This document shows positions 1 to 5,768 of a DNA stretch of 5,768 nt, in pieces. Position 1 is the first letter of the stretch; each line of letters opens with the position of its first letter. The stretch lies in NCBI GenBank assembly GCA_012032975.1, contig JAAUPU010000236.1:1-5768 (forward strand). Reading direction: 5' to 3'. The translations under genes were made by a program, and so were the position numbers. The stretch comes from Caldilineaceae bacterium. GTDB lineage: Bacteria; Chloroflexota; Anaerolineae; Caldilineales; Caldilineaceae. The notes beneath the pieces were generated by a model. The model was not told the DNA's origin, made no database searches, and was given only the letters and a program-made list of their open reading frames with translations.

Positions 1-423
1 GAGTTTGACGCGGCGGTGGTGCCGCGTGCGTGGAGCCTGCTCAACCTCTTTGCTGCGGAGCGCATTCTCCCGGCAGCGGTTCAGCACAACGTCGGTTTGG
101 TCATCGCCACACCGATTGAACGGGGGCTGTTGGCTACGGGGCCAATACCGGGCACCGTCTATTTTGACCGCAATTACAGCCAGGAATGCCAGGATCATGT
201 GGCCAAGATCCAGCAACTCTGCGCCCGCTACGACGCGCCCCTACTGGCCGTGGCATTGCAATGGTGTACGCGCCATCCGCAGATCGCGACGACGATCCCC
301 GGCGCGCGCTTGCCGGAAGAGGCGATCGAGAACGCCCGCGCCGCAGACGTAGAGATACCCGAAGAATTGTGGGAGGAATTGACGCCGTTGATCGTCCACT
401 GGGAGGAAGGCATCCACCGCTGA
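1..423 (+). CDS. Aldo/keto reductase, C-terminal part (5' end outside window)
   Basis: The reading frame is open from base 1 to the TGA at 421-423, giving 140 residues with no start in the window, so this is the C-terminal half of a gene that begins upstream. Aldo/keto reductases are NAD(P)H-dependent (beta/alpha)8-barrel oxidoreductases acting on aldehydes, ketones and sugars in the cytosol. Late-barrel features are visible: VIATPIERGLLA (about residues 34-45), ALQW near residue 80, and TTIPGARLPEEAIENARA near residues 95-112. That last stretch matches the family's conserved IPG...EEN cofactor-binding region. The ATPIERGLL stretch resembles the D-threo-aldose/L-fucose dehydrogenase branch, but the substrate cannot be fixed from this half. 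The catalytic Asp/Tyr/Lys/His region is outside the window. It is the only plus-strand gene seen and is convergent with the minus-strand genes. The family call is firm; the subfamily is tentative. Confidence 0.9.
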   Translation, partial: EFDAAVVPRAWSLLNLFAAERILPAAVQHNVGLVIATPIERGLLATGPIPGTVYFDRNYSQECQDHVAKIQQLCARYDAPLLAVALQWCTRHPQIATTIPGARLPEEAIENARAADVEIPEELWEELTPLIVHWEEGIHR

Positions 424-437
424 TCTGTGGAGGGAGG

Positions 438-510
438 GGAAGCGCGGGTCAGGATAGAGAAATGGCATGGTAGAGCTTGGTGCGTGAGAGTGATCCTGTT
501 CCGCGCTTTC
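438..510. terminator. Long imperfect inverted repeat between convergent genes, possible bidirectional terminator
   Basis: Bases 438-455 pair with 493-510: 15 Watson-Crick pairs, two G-T pairs and one T-T mismatch, enclosing a 37-base loop. The arms contain AAGCGCGG against CCGCGCTT and CAGGAT against ATCCTG. It begins 15 bases after the aldo/keto reductase stop. On the plus strand it is followed by a weakly T-rich CTTTCGTTTCG, so it could help end that transcript. On the minus strand no U-run follows. The long loop is unusual for an intrinsic terminator, so it may instead be an RNA-stabilising structure at the 3' ends of both transcripts. The structure is seen directly; the function is inferred. 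Confidence 0.45.
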
Positions 511-865
511 GTTTCGAGATAACCGTTACCCTACTTTGCGCTTGAAATGGGCTTCTTTTTCGCCGCGATGGGCTGGGGGTGATGCTGATCAGTTCCCAAC
601 CCTCCGCACCCAGTTGATTGAGATACTCATGCATCACCGGCAGCTCTTTCCAATCCGCAAGCTCGGTTCGGTTGACATAGCGTGGTCGATAGCCACGAGA
701 ATCGCGGAAAATAATCTCCAGATATTCCCAGGCGACCGCGTAAGATTGCGGGCGCGAAGCGCTCTTCGCCGGTGCAACAGGTTGGTTTGCGGCCGATTCG
801 TCGGGCGCGGCTTCATTTAAGAGGTTGCCCAAAACGTCGGGCGTCTGTTTACGAGTTGCCATCAT
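449..865 (-). CDS. Small DUF4177-like protein coupled to parA; C-terminus probably frameshifted
   Basis: As written the frame gives 138 residues from ATG 865. That ATG overlaps the ParA stop as ATGA and has GGAAGA six bases upstream, so it is preferred over the in-frame TTG at 883; ATG 862 is also possible. Residues 1-40 are polar and probably disordered, with a basic start (MMATRKQTPDVLGNLL). Residues 45-96 (WEYLEIIF ... LNQLGAEGWELISIT) match the pattern of DUF4177-type small alpha/beta domains of unknown function. After residue 96 the as-written tail is basic, low in complexity and unlike the family. Removing one G from the run at 575-579 gives instead PAHRGEKEAHFKRKVG and a stop at 526-528, a 112-residue protein with a family-like FKR ending. 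I think that shorter form is the true product and that 449-525 is intergenic. Function is unknown; a partner role to ParA is inferred from coupling. Confidence 0.7.
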   Translation of the reverse strand: MMATRKQTPDVLGNLLNEAAPDESAANQPVAPAKSASRPQSYAVAWEYLEIIFRDSRGYRPRYVNRTELADWKELPVMHEYLNQLGAEGWELISITPSPSRRKRSPFQAQSRVTVISKRKRGTGSLSRTKLYHAISLS

Positions 866-1595
866 GGTCGATCTTCCAGCCAAGCATGGTAATCTTCTGC
901 ACCGGTAGAGGCCGGCGCATACTCGAAAATGGACTGCCCAAAACCGGGCGCTTCCGAGAGCCGCACGCTGTAGCGGATCGGCGTGCAGAGCTGTCCGTCG
1001 AAGTGCTGCTCCAACAAGGCCATCACCTCGGCAGATTTTTCACGCGCCGATCCAGAAAAGTCGGCACGATATAGCGGAGTTCCAGGTCCGAGCGATAGCT
1101 CTGGATCGCGCTCAAGCTTCTGATGAATTCGTGCAGACCCTGTAGCGCCATCACCTCCAGCGCGACTGGCGCCAATACCTGATCCACATAAAACAGCGCA
1201 TTGATCGTCAGCGCATCCCAACCGGGCGCGGTGTCGAGGATCACAAAGTCGTACGCTTGATCCAGCGGCGCCAGCGCTTCCGACAACGTTTGCTCGCCGC
1301 CAAAATCTTTGCGTGCAATGACCCGCTTCAACCCCGCCAATGCGCGCCCGCCGCCCATCAGCCAAAGCCCTGGCCTCGCCTCGATGATCGCCTCCTGGGG
1401 TGTCAGCCCATCCGCCACTACTTCAGCCAGACCGCTTGACGGTTCGACCCCCAACGTCTTGGCCGCCTGGCCCTGGGTATCGACATCCACAAGCAACACC
1501 CGTTGACCGGCGAGCGCCAGGCCTGCGGCAAGATTGACCGCAGTCGTTGTCTTGCCAACACCGCCCTTGGAGAGGGCAACCGCTATCTTTCTCAT
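862..1595 (-). CDS. ParA/MinD-type ATPase (orphan ParA), interrupted by a single-base frameshift
   Basis: ParA-type ATPases form ATP-dependent dimers on DNA and position plasmids, chromosomes or other cargo. ATG 1595 overlaps the upstream oxidase stop (ATGA); a GGAG lies about 10 bases upstream. The deviant Walker A is KGGVGKTT (residues 10-17, signature Lys10, Lys15), Walker A' is VDVDTQGQA (Asp37, Asp39), and Walker B is FVILDTAPG (Asp121). VPTFLDRR follows at 178-184. The written frame stops after residue 190 at 1023-1025, but the next frame continues with SAEVMALLEQHFDG and VRLSEAPGFGQSIFEY, a typical ParA C-terminus, ending at TGA 862-864. Adding one A to the A5 run (T5 at 1036-1040 on the plus strand) restores about 244 residues, normal for a short Soj-like ParA without an N-terminal DNA-binding domain. 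No parB is next to it; the next gene is a DUF4177-like protein. The family is certain; whether the break is real is not. Confidence 0.88.
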
Positions 1596-2749
1596 GAGAC
1601 GTCTACTCCGTCAAAGCGGGAGATATGAAAGGCGCTGAGGTCGACGGTGTGGGGTGCGTTGAGCGCCAGTTTGGCGACAATCGCGCCCGAATAGGGGCCA
1701 AGTTGGAGACCGGTCGGCCCGTGGCCGACCGCCATATGCAGCCCAGTCAGCCCGGGCACTTCACAGATGATCGGCAGTCCATCCGGGGTCACAGGCCGCA
1801 GCCCCACCTTCATTTCGTTGAAACGGGCGCGCTTCAAACCGGGCGCCAGCCGAAGGGCCTGGCCAAGCACCTCATGTATGCCCTCGACGGTTGTGTTGGG
1901 GTCAAAACCGGAGCCGTTCTCTCGCGTTGCGCCCACTACCACCTGGCTCTGGGGCCATGTCAGCAAATAGTGGCCGGCCAACCCCATGACAATTGGCCAC
2001 TGGTTGGTCTCGACACCGGGCAGCTCCAGATGGGCAATTTGACCGCGTTGGGGCGCAACCGGAATGGTACAGCCGACCTGGGCGGCCATGGCCGGCGACC
2101 ATGCGCCGCCCGTGATCACGGTCGTGCCGGATGGATAGAGCACGTCGTCAACTACGACGCCCGTCACTCTGTCGCCGCGCAGAACGAAGCTTTCCACATT
2201 GCCGTGGAGTATCTGCATACCGCGTAACTCTCCGGCTTTGCAGAGCACGCTGGACAACATGCGTCCATCGACGCGGGCCGCATTTCGATAGTAGAGCGCG
2301 TGGCGCACATCCCCCAAAGCAGGAAACATCTCTTTAGCATCGCATGGCTCCACTGGATGCAGATCCGCCGGTAGCGGGGAACCACGTCTCTGTTGGCGCT
2401 CGAGGATCAGTTTACGCGCCGCCTCGACCTCCTCTGCCTCGTCATCTGTGGTGGCGACCAACAACATGCCACAGATGGTGAAGCTCGTATCCCCACCACA
2501 TTCGCGATTCAAGCGTGCGACCATGTGTGGATAGTAGGCAACGGCCTCCACTGCAAAATCAAACCAGGCCTCCTGTGGGTGCAGACTGAGTTCCGGGGCA
2601 AGGATGCCGGCGCCTGCGTCCGTGGCTCGCCCGCGGTCTGCCCGGTCGACCAACAGGGTCTTGGCGCCATACATGTTGAGATGATATGCCGCGGAGGCGC
2701 CCACGATACCCCCACCGATCACGATTGCGTCAAAATGCCTCTCGTACAC
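1592..2749 (-). CDS. FAD-dependent DAO-family oxidoreductase (glycine oxidase/ThiO-like)
   Basis: A 385-residue member of the DAO family, which oxidises amino acids or other amines with FAD, usually releasing an imine and H2O2. The start is GTG 2749, with AAAGGA about nine bases upstream; nearby ATGs are out of frame. The Rossmann dinucleotide motif IGGGIVGASAA lies at residues 11-21, with Asp35 ending beta 2 (LLVDRAD). TDAGAGILAPE (43-53) is the usual FAD-contacting loop. Near the C-terminus, GLRPVTPDGLPII (316-328) carries Arg318; in glycine oxidase the arginine of this motif contacts the substrate carboxylate. GHGPTGLQLGPYSG (342-355) is the closing FAD motif. Length is normal for the family and the frame is intact. 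No thiamin genes (thiS, thiG) are in view, so a ThiO role is not supported by context and the substrate is open. Its stop overlaps the parA start by ATGA, so they are probably co-transcribed. Confidence 0.88.
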   Translation of the reverse strand: MYERHFDAIVIGGGIVGASAAYHLNMYGAKTLLVDRADRGRATDAGAGILAPELSLHPQEAWFDFAVEAVAYYPHMVARLNRECGGDTSFTICGMLLVATTDDEAEEVEAARKLILERQQRRGSPLPADLHPVEPCDAKEMFPALGDVRHALYYRNAARVDGRMLSSVLCKAGELRGMQILHGNVESFVLRGDRVTGVVVDDVLYPSGTTVITGGAWSPAMAAQVGCTIPVAPQRGQIAHLELPGVETNQWPIVMGLAGHYLLTWPQSQVVVGATRENGSGFDPNTTVEGIHEVLGQALRLAPGLKRARFNEMKVGLRPVTPDGLPIICEVPGLTGLHMAVGHGPTGLQLGPYSGAIVAKLALNAPHTVDLSAFHISRFDGVDVS

Positions 2750-2787
2750 GACATTTTCCTTTCATGGTTGTTGCAGCGACAGCCGAC

Positions 2788-2803
2788 GACAGGGCTACCT
2801 GTC
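2788..2803. other. Small hairpin in the oxidase leader
   Basis: GACAGG (2788-2793) and CCTGTC (2798-2803) form a perfect 6-bp stem with a four-base loop. It sits about 40 bases upstream of the DAO-family GTG start, within the 131-base gap 2750-2880. No U-run follows on the minus strand, so it is not a normal terminator. It may be leader RNA structure. Apart from this and the palindrome at 2844-2857 I see nothing else in the gap. Confidence 0.3.
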
Positions 2804-2843
2804 CGGCCATCTTTCGGGGATGATCTGGGTTCTATTCTTGAGA

Positions 2844-2857
2844 AATGGCGCGCCATT
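2844..2857. promoter_or_regulatory. Perfect 14-bp palindrome in the oxidase leader, possible operator
   Basis: AATGGCGCGCCATT is a perfect palindrome with no spacer. It lies about 23 bases past the LLM oxidoreductase stop and about 95 bases before the GTG of the DAO-family gene. A spacer-free palindrome of this size suits binding by a symmetric dimeric regulator, though it can also fold as a 5-bp stem with a CGCG loop. No regulator gene is in the window and no convincing promoter hexamers were found beside it. The role is inferred; chance is possible. Confidence 0.3.
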
Positions 2858-2880
2858 CACTTCCAATGGGACAACCACGT

Positions 2881-3753
2881 CTACGTTGAAATTCCTGCTG
2901 ATTCCGCGAAACGGGCGAGCGCCGCGATGTGTTCATCTGGCGATGACAGACCCGCGCCCATCGTGTTGATCGAGATATGGGTAGCCCCGGCGGCTTGCCA
3001 TTCCTCGGCACTCCTGGCCAGTCGATCCAGGTTGCCATCGCCGTAGGAGAGGCGAGGCTCCAATCCAACTTCGCTGGCCGACCGTCCAGCTTGGTCGAGA
3101 TAGCCCGCCAGCGTGTCCAACGCGGGTTGCGCATCGGCCACCGTGCGATAGTTGGGCATCCATCCATCACCCAGGCGTGCGACGCGGCGCAACACCACGT
3201 CTGCGTGGCCGCCAAGCCAGATGGGGATGGGCCGCTGCACGGGCAGCGGGTTCAGGCCGGCGTCGGAGACCGTGTGCCACTCGCCGTCAAAGGTAACCAG
3301 CGGCTCGGTCCACAGCTTGCGCAACAGGGCGATCTGTTCTTCTACACGCTTGCCGCGGTTGCGAAAATTCTCGTTGAGCGCCTCAAACTCGACCTGATTC
3401 CAGCCAATTCCCATGCCCAAACGCAATTGCCCGCGACAGAGCACGTCCAGGGTGGCCGTCTGCTTGGCGACCAGCGCCGTCTGTCGCTGCGGCAAGATGA
3501 TGATACCGGTGACAAATTCGAGCCTGGGTGCAACGGCGGTCATATAGGCGTAGAGGATGAATGGTTCGTAGAAGGGGTCTGTGTGGGTGTACGGTCCTTG
3601 CCATCCACCCGGACGATGGGGGTTGGCGCCAAGCACATGGTCGAATGCCAGGATATGGGCATATCCAAGCTCGTCGACGGCCTGGGCATAGCTACGAACG
3701 GCCGCAGCATCGGCCGGAAACTCAATTTGGGGAAAGACAGCGCCAATTCTCAT
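2881..3753 (-). CDS. LLM-class F420-type oxidoreductase (luciferase-like fold)
   Basis: A 290-residue bacterial-luciferase-like (beta/alpha)8 protein, normal length for the LLM class of F420-dependent oxidoreductases. Visible family features are the N-terminal MRIGAVFPQIEF, LEFVTGIIILPQR near residue 80, the strongly typical GQLRLGMGIGWNQVEFEAL near 107-125, and RPIPIWLGGHADVVLRRVARLGDGWMP near 175-201. Members use F420 or FMN to transfer hydride to or from varied substrates. Sequence alone does not decide the cofactor or substrate, and no F420 biosynthesis gene is in view. The start ATG 3753 is supported by AAAGGAG about seven bases upstream, and that Shine-Dalgarno sequence lies in a small hairpin loop (3757-3772). 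The gene is separated from its upstream neighbour by 217 bases with a candidate promoter, so it may begin its own transcript, perhaps reading on into the DAO-family oxidase, ParA and DUF4177-like genes. The frame is intact. Confidence 0.9.
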   Translation of the reverse strand: MRIGAVFPQIEFPADAAAVRSYAQAVDELGYAHILAFDHVLGANPHRPGGWQGPYTHTDPFYEPFILYAYMTAVAPRLEFVTGIIILPQRQTALVAKQTATLDVLCRGQLRLGMGIGWNQVEFEALNENFRNRGKRVEEQIALLRKLWTEPLVTFDGEWHTVSDAGLNPLPVQRPIPIWLGGHADVVLRRVARLGDGWMPNYRTVADAQPALDTLAGYLDQAGRSASEVGLEPRLSYGDGNLDRLARSAEEWQAAGATHISINTMGAGLSSPDEHIAALARFAESAGIST

Positions 3754-3756
3754 GCA

Positions 3757-3772
3757 CAGACTCCTTTGTCTG
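3757..3772 (-). promoter_or_regulatory. Shine-Dalgarno site displayed in a hairpin loop before the LLM gene
   Basis: On the minus strand CAGAC-AAAGGA-GTCTG forms a perfect 5-bp stem whose six-base loop is the core ribosome binding site, ending three bases before the ATG at 3753. The site decides this start. A short stem could expose the site in its loop or slow initiation. The structure is visible; an effect on translation is inferred and the stem is short. Confidence 0.45.
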
Positions 3773-3792
3773 GTGGTGGAATCGTTTCAGTA

Positions 3793-3815
3793 ATCCCGGT
3801 CGGAGCAGACGGGAT
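3793..3815. other. Inverted repeat in the LLM leader
   Basis: ATCCCG (3793-3798) and CGGGAT (3810-3815) are perfect inverted repeats 11 bases apart, between the candidate promoter and the ribosome binding site of the LLM gene. They could be an operator or a leader hairpin. No U-run follows on the minus strand, so I do not call it a terminator. Low confidence. Confidence 0.25.
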
Positions 3816-3835
3816 CAAGTAAAAACTTACCCGCT

Positions 3836-3864
3836 ACTCTACACCAACTTGAGGGCCATTACAA
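3836..3864 (-). promoter_or_regulatory. Candidate sigma-70-type promoter for the LLM gene
   Basis: On the minus strand TTGTAA (3864-3859) and TAGAGT (3841-3836) are 17 bases apart, each matching four of six consensus positions. They lie about 85 bases upstream of the ATG at 3753, inside the 217-base gap 3754-3970, where a promoter would be expected. The matches are modest, and this GC-rich host may not follow the E. coli consensus. Confidence 0.35.
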
Positions 3865-3911
3865 CCGAGTTGACATGCGGTGCAACAGATCGTGGGCAGA
3901 GCGGTCGGAAA

Positions 3912-3936
3912 TCGTCATTCAGCTGACGCATGACGA
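3912..3936 (-). other. Nested inverted repeat after the membrane-protein gene
   Basis: TCGTCAT (3912-3918) and ATGACGA (3930-3936) form a perfect 7-bp inverted repeat around an 11-base centre that contains the palindrome TCAGCTGA (3919-3926). It lies about 35 bases beyond the stop of the membrane-protein gene on the minus strand and is followed there by only a short TTT. It could be a weak terminator for the moxR-side operon or a protein-binding site upstream of the LLM promoter. The structure is seen; the role is undecided. Confidence 0.3.
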
Positions 3937-3970
3937 ATCGGGCGGCAAGAGTTGTTCAATCCACTCCTCA

Positions 3971-4509
3971 TCAGTCAAATTTCGCGCTGCCTTGAAACCA
4001 GAGGAGATAGACGAGGGTGGCTGCACCCACTACGGTCCCCAGCGGATACGCGATCAGACTGACGCCGGCGAAGCAGAGGGCGGTGATCCGCGCCCAGCCG
4101 TACATCTTCCACAGCCCGTAGCTGGTGGCAAGCAGGTAGCAGCCCGTAGCCACGCCGAGGATGGCAAACGCGACAAATGTCGACGCAACGCGCAGCGTCG
4201 AAGGGTCGCGCAGGTCGATTCCAGACTCGCTGCCGAAATTGACGCCGAGCAGCGCCGATGCCAACGCAAGCCCAGCCAAGAGCGACAGGATGCCAACCAA
4301 CACGTGATAAATTGCCAGCGCTGTAATGCCGATGGGCCGTGTGGCTGGACGGCCTGTGTCGTTGGGATCATCTTCACCGCTGATACTCTCGGGGTTCACC
4401 GTCGCTCTATCGGGTGCATCGCTTTCGTAGATCACCTTGGGTCCATTTCTACAATCCAGCGAAGGTATTCGCTGGATAGAAACTGGCGCAATCGTTGGGC
4501 TGTCCGGCA

Positions 4510-4510
<1 letters not shown>
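3971..4510 (-). CDS. Small integral membrane protein, about four helices, unknown function
   Basis: 179 residues from GTG 4510, which shares one base with the moxR stop (TAGTG), suggesting translational coupling; no clear Shine-Dalgarno precedes it. Residues 1-57 are polar and acidic, probably a disordered cytosolic tail. Hydrophobic segments follow at about 60-89, 109-131, 139-156 and 157-173, ending WFQGSAKFD. Features such as RPIGITALAIYHVLVGILSL, YGLWKMYGWAR and a final LVYLLW are typical of a widespread family of small four-helix membrane proteins without known function. The start is uncertain: a strong hairpin (4446-4482) lies over codons 10-22, so the true start may be GTG 4435 or GTG 4399. 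Either leaves all four helices. Its position after moxR suggests a membrane-linked job with that ATPase, but this is only context. The membrane character is sure, the function unknown. Confidence 0.75.
4446..4482. other. Strong hairpin near the moxR / membrane-protein junction
   Basis: ATCCAGCGAA (4454-4463) and TTCGCTGGAT (4468-4477) form a perfect 10-bp stem with a GGTA loop (TACC in the minus-strand RNA). The stem resumes after a three-base bulge (4451-4453) with TTTCT (4446-4450) against AGAAA (4478-4482), making 15 pairs in all. On the minus strand it starts 28 bases after the moxR stop. It is not followed by a U-run, so it is not a standard intrinsic terminator. It may protect or process the moxR mRNA end, or shape translation of the next gene. 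No second copy was found in the window. Confidence 0.6.
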
Positions 4511-5457
<947 letters not shown>

Positions 5458-5534
5458 AGAGTTCTGTCCTGTCGTTTGGGTTTGGGTCGCTCAAGCGGTC
5501 GACCAGCGGAGCGAAGTGCGACCGGCGATAGCGC

Positions 5535-5768
5535 TCAAATTTCGAGGATTCGGTCGATCTGGTCGACCATTTCGACCAGGTTGCGTTCGCTGCCCTCCGC
5601 CTCCGTCGTCGTTAGCACGCGGGCGACTCTCTCCACGTCCCCGTCGCCAAGACGATGGTCGGCCTGCTCTAGCTGCCGCAGAAACTCCCCGCCGTCCAGC
5701 TCTGGGCTGATCTGATATCGGCGGCCAAGGGATCGCTTCAGACGATGCCGGTGGTATTCTGCGATGGC
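5535..5768 (-). CDS. C-terminal end of a DUF4350-like protein (start outside window)
   Basis: The minus-strand frame is open from the window edge at 5768 to TGA 5535-5537, giving 77 residues with the N-terminus outside the window. It begins AIAEYHRHRLKRSLGRRYQI, continues with SPELDGGEFLRQLEQAD and ends LVEMVDQIDRILEI. This matches the soluble C-terminal tail of the DUF4350-type membrane proteins often encoded just before moxR: an EYRRRLAR-like helix, an R-Y-x-(V/I)-SPEL turn and a closing helix. Their function is not established; they are membrane-anchored partners of the MoxR/DUF58 gene set. The gene lies 77 bases upstream of moxR on the same strand, which supports the call. The intergenic stretch 5458-5534 holds the moxR ribosome binding site and nothing else I can name. 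The coding call is secure from homology pattern and position; the family name is moderately sure because only the tail is seen. Confidence 0.72.
   Translation of the reverse strand, partial: AIAEYHRHRLKRSLGRRYQISPELDGGEFLRQLEQADHRLGDGDVERVARVLTTTEAEGSERNLVEMVDQIDRILEI

Noticed and set aside
449..540. tRNA-like look of the segment with GGTAGAGCTTGG and TTTCGAGA
   Set aside because: No acceptor stem, anticodon arm or T-stem can be paired in the right order, and no CCA-side geometry fits.
866..883. TTG start at 883 for the DUF4177-like protein
   Set aside because: ATG 865 makes an ATGA overlap with parA and has GGAAGA at good spacing; the extra six residues from TTG are the ParA C-terminus read in another frame.
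1030..1045. Programmed -1 frameshift in parA
   Set aside because: The site GAAAAAT is a poor slippery heptamer, and I found no clear downstream stem or upstream Shine-Dalgarno stimulator. A missing base is simpler given similar indels in two other genes.
1596..1605. GAGACGTCTC palindrome just before the parA start
   Set aside because: It lies within the last codons of the oxidase gene and is only 10 bp, so no operator role can be supported.
1625..2227. 200-codon plus-strand open frame opposite the FAD oxidase
   Set aside because: Antisense shadow of a clearly conserved FAD-oxidase frame; its translation shows no domain pattern and no ribosome binding site stands out.
2977..3822. 281-codon plus-strand open frame opposite the LLM gene
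   Set aside because: Shadow of the LLM oxidoreductase in GC-rich DNA. The minus-strand frame carries all the family motifs.
5497..5581. Repeated GGTCGACC / CTGGTCG...CGACCAG motifs near the moxR leader
   Set aside because: One copy lies inside the DUF4350-like coding region, and spacing and flanks differ. Short GC-rich palindromes of this size are expected by chance.

Overview
The window is a 5.8 kb piece of a fairly GC-rich bacterial chromosome. The gene content suggests Chloroflexota or a similar environmental bacterium: a luciferase-like F420-type oxidoreductase, a MoxR ATPase beside a DUF4350-type protein, and several GTG starts. This placement is an inference from gene families; no rRNA or marker gene is present to confirm it. 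No mobile element, CRISPR array, tRNA or rRNA was seen.

Layout. One plus-strand gene enters from the left: the C-terminal 140 residues of an aldo/keto reductase (1-423). Everything else is on the minus strand, transcribed from right to left. In transcription order these are: the C-terminus of a DUF4350-like protein (5768-5535); a MoxR-family AAA+ ATPase (5457-4510); a small four-helix membrane protein (4510-3971) whose GTG shares a base with the moxR stop; a 217-base gap with a candidate promoter; an LLM-class F420-type oxidoreductase (3753-2881); a 131-base gap with a 14-bp palindrome; a DAO/ThiO-like FAD oxidase (2749-1592); a ParA-family ATPase (1595-862); and a small DUF4177-like protein (from 865). 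The oxidase, ParA and DUF4177-like genes are joined by two ATGA stop/start overlaps and so form a tightly coupled unit. That unit converges on the aldo/keto reductase gene across a strong inverted repeat (438-510).

The main observation is that three of the genes carry single-base indels. ParA is cut at residue 190, and adding one A to an A5 run restores a normal C-terminus. The DUF4177-like protein has one C too many in a C5 run, and removing it gives a natural 112-residue protein. MoxR has a -1/+1 pair that scrambles eight residues just before sensor 2. Together these look more like sequence or assembly errors than independent biological events, though decay cannot be excluded. Reading frames and protein ends here should therefore be treated with care.

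The most interesting biology is the ParA/DUF4177-like pair. It is an orphan ParA with no ParB beside it, translationally coupled to a small protein with a basic N-terminal tail, as in ParA-type cargo-positioning pairs. This role is an inference. The MoxR/DUF4350 cluster is of a known type, and its downstream neighbour here is a small membrane protein where a DUF58 gene is often found.
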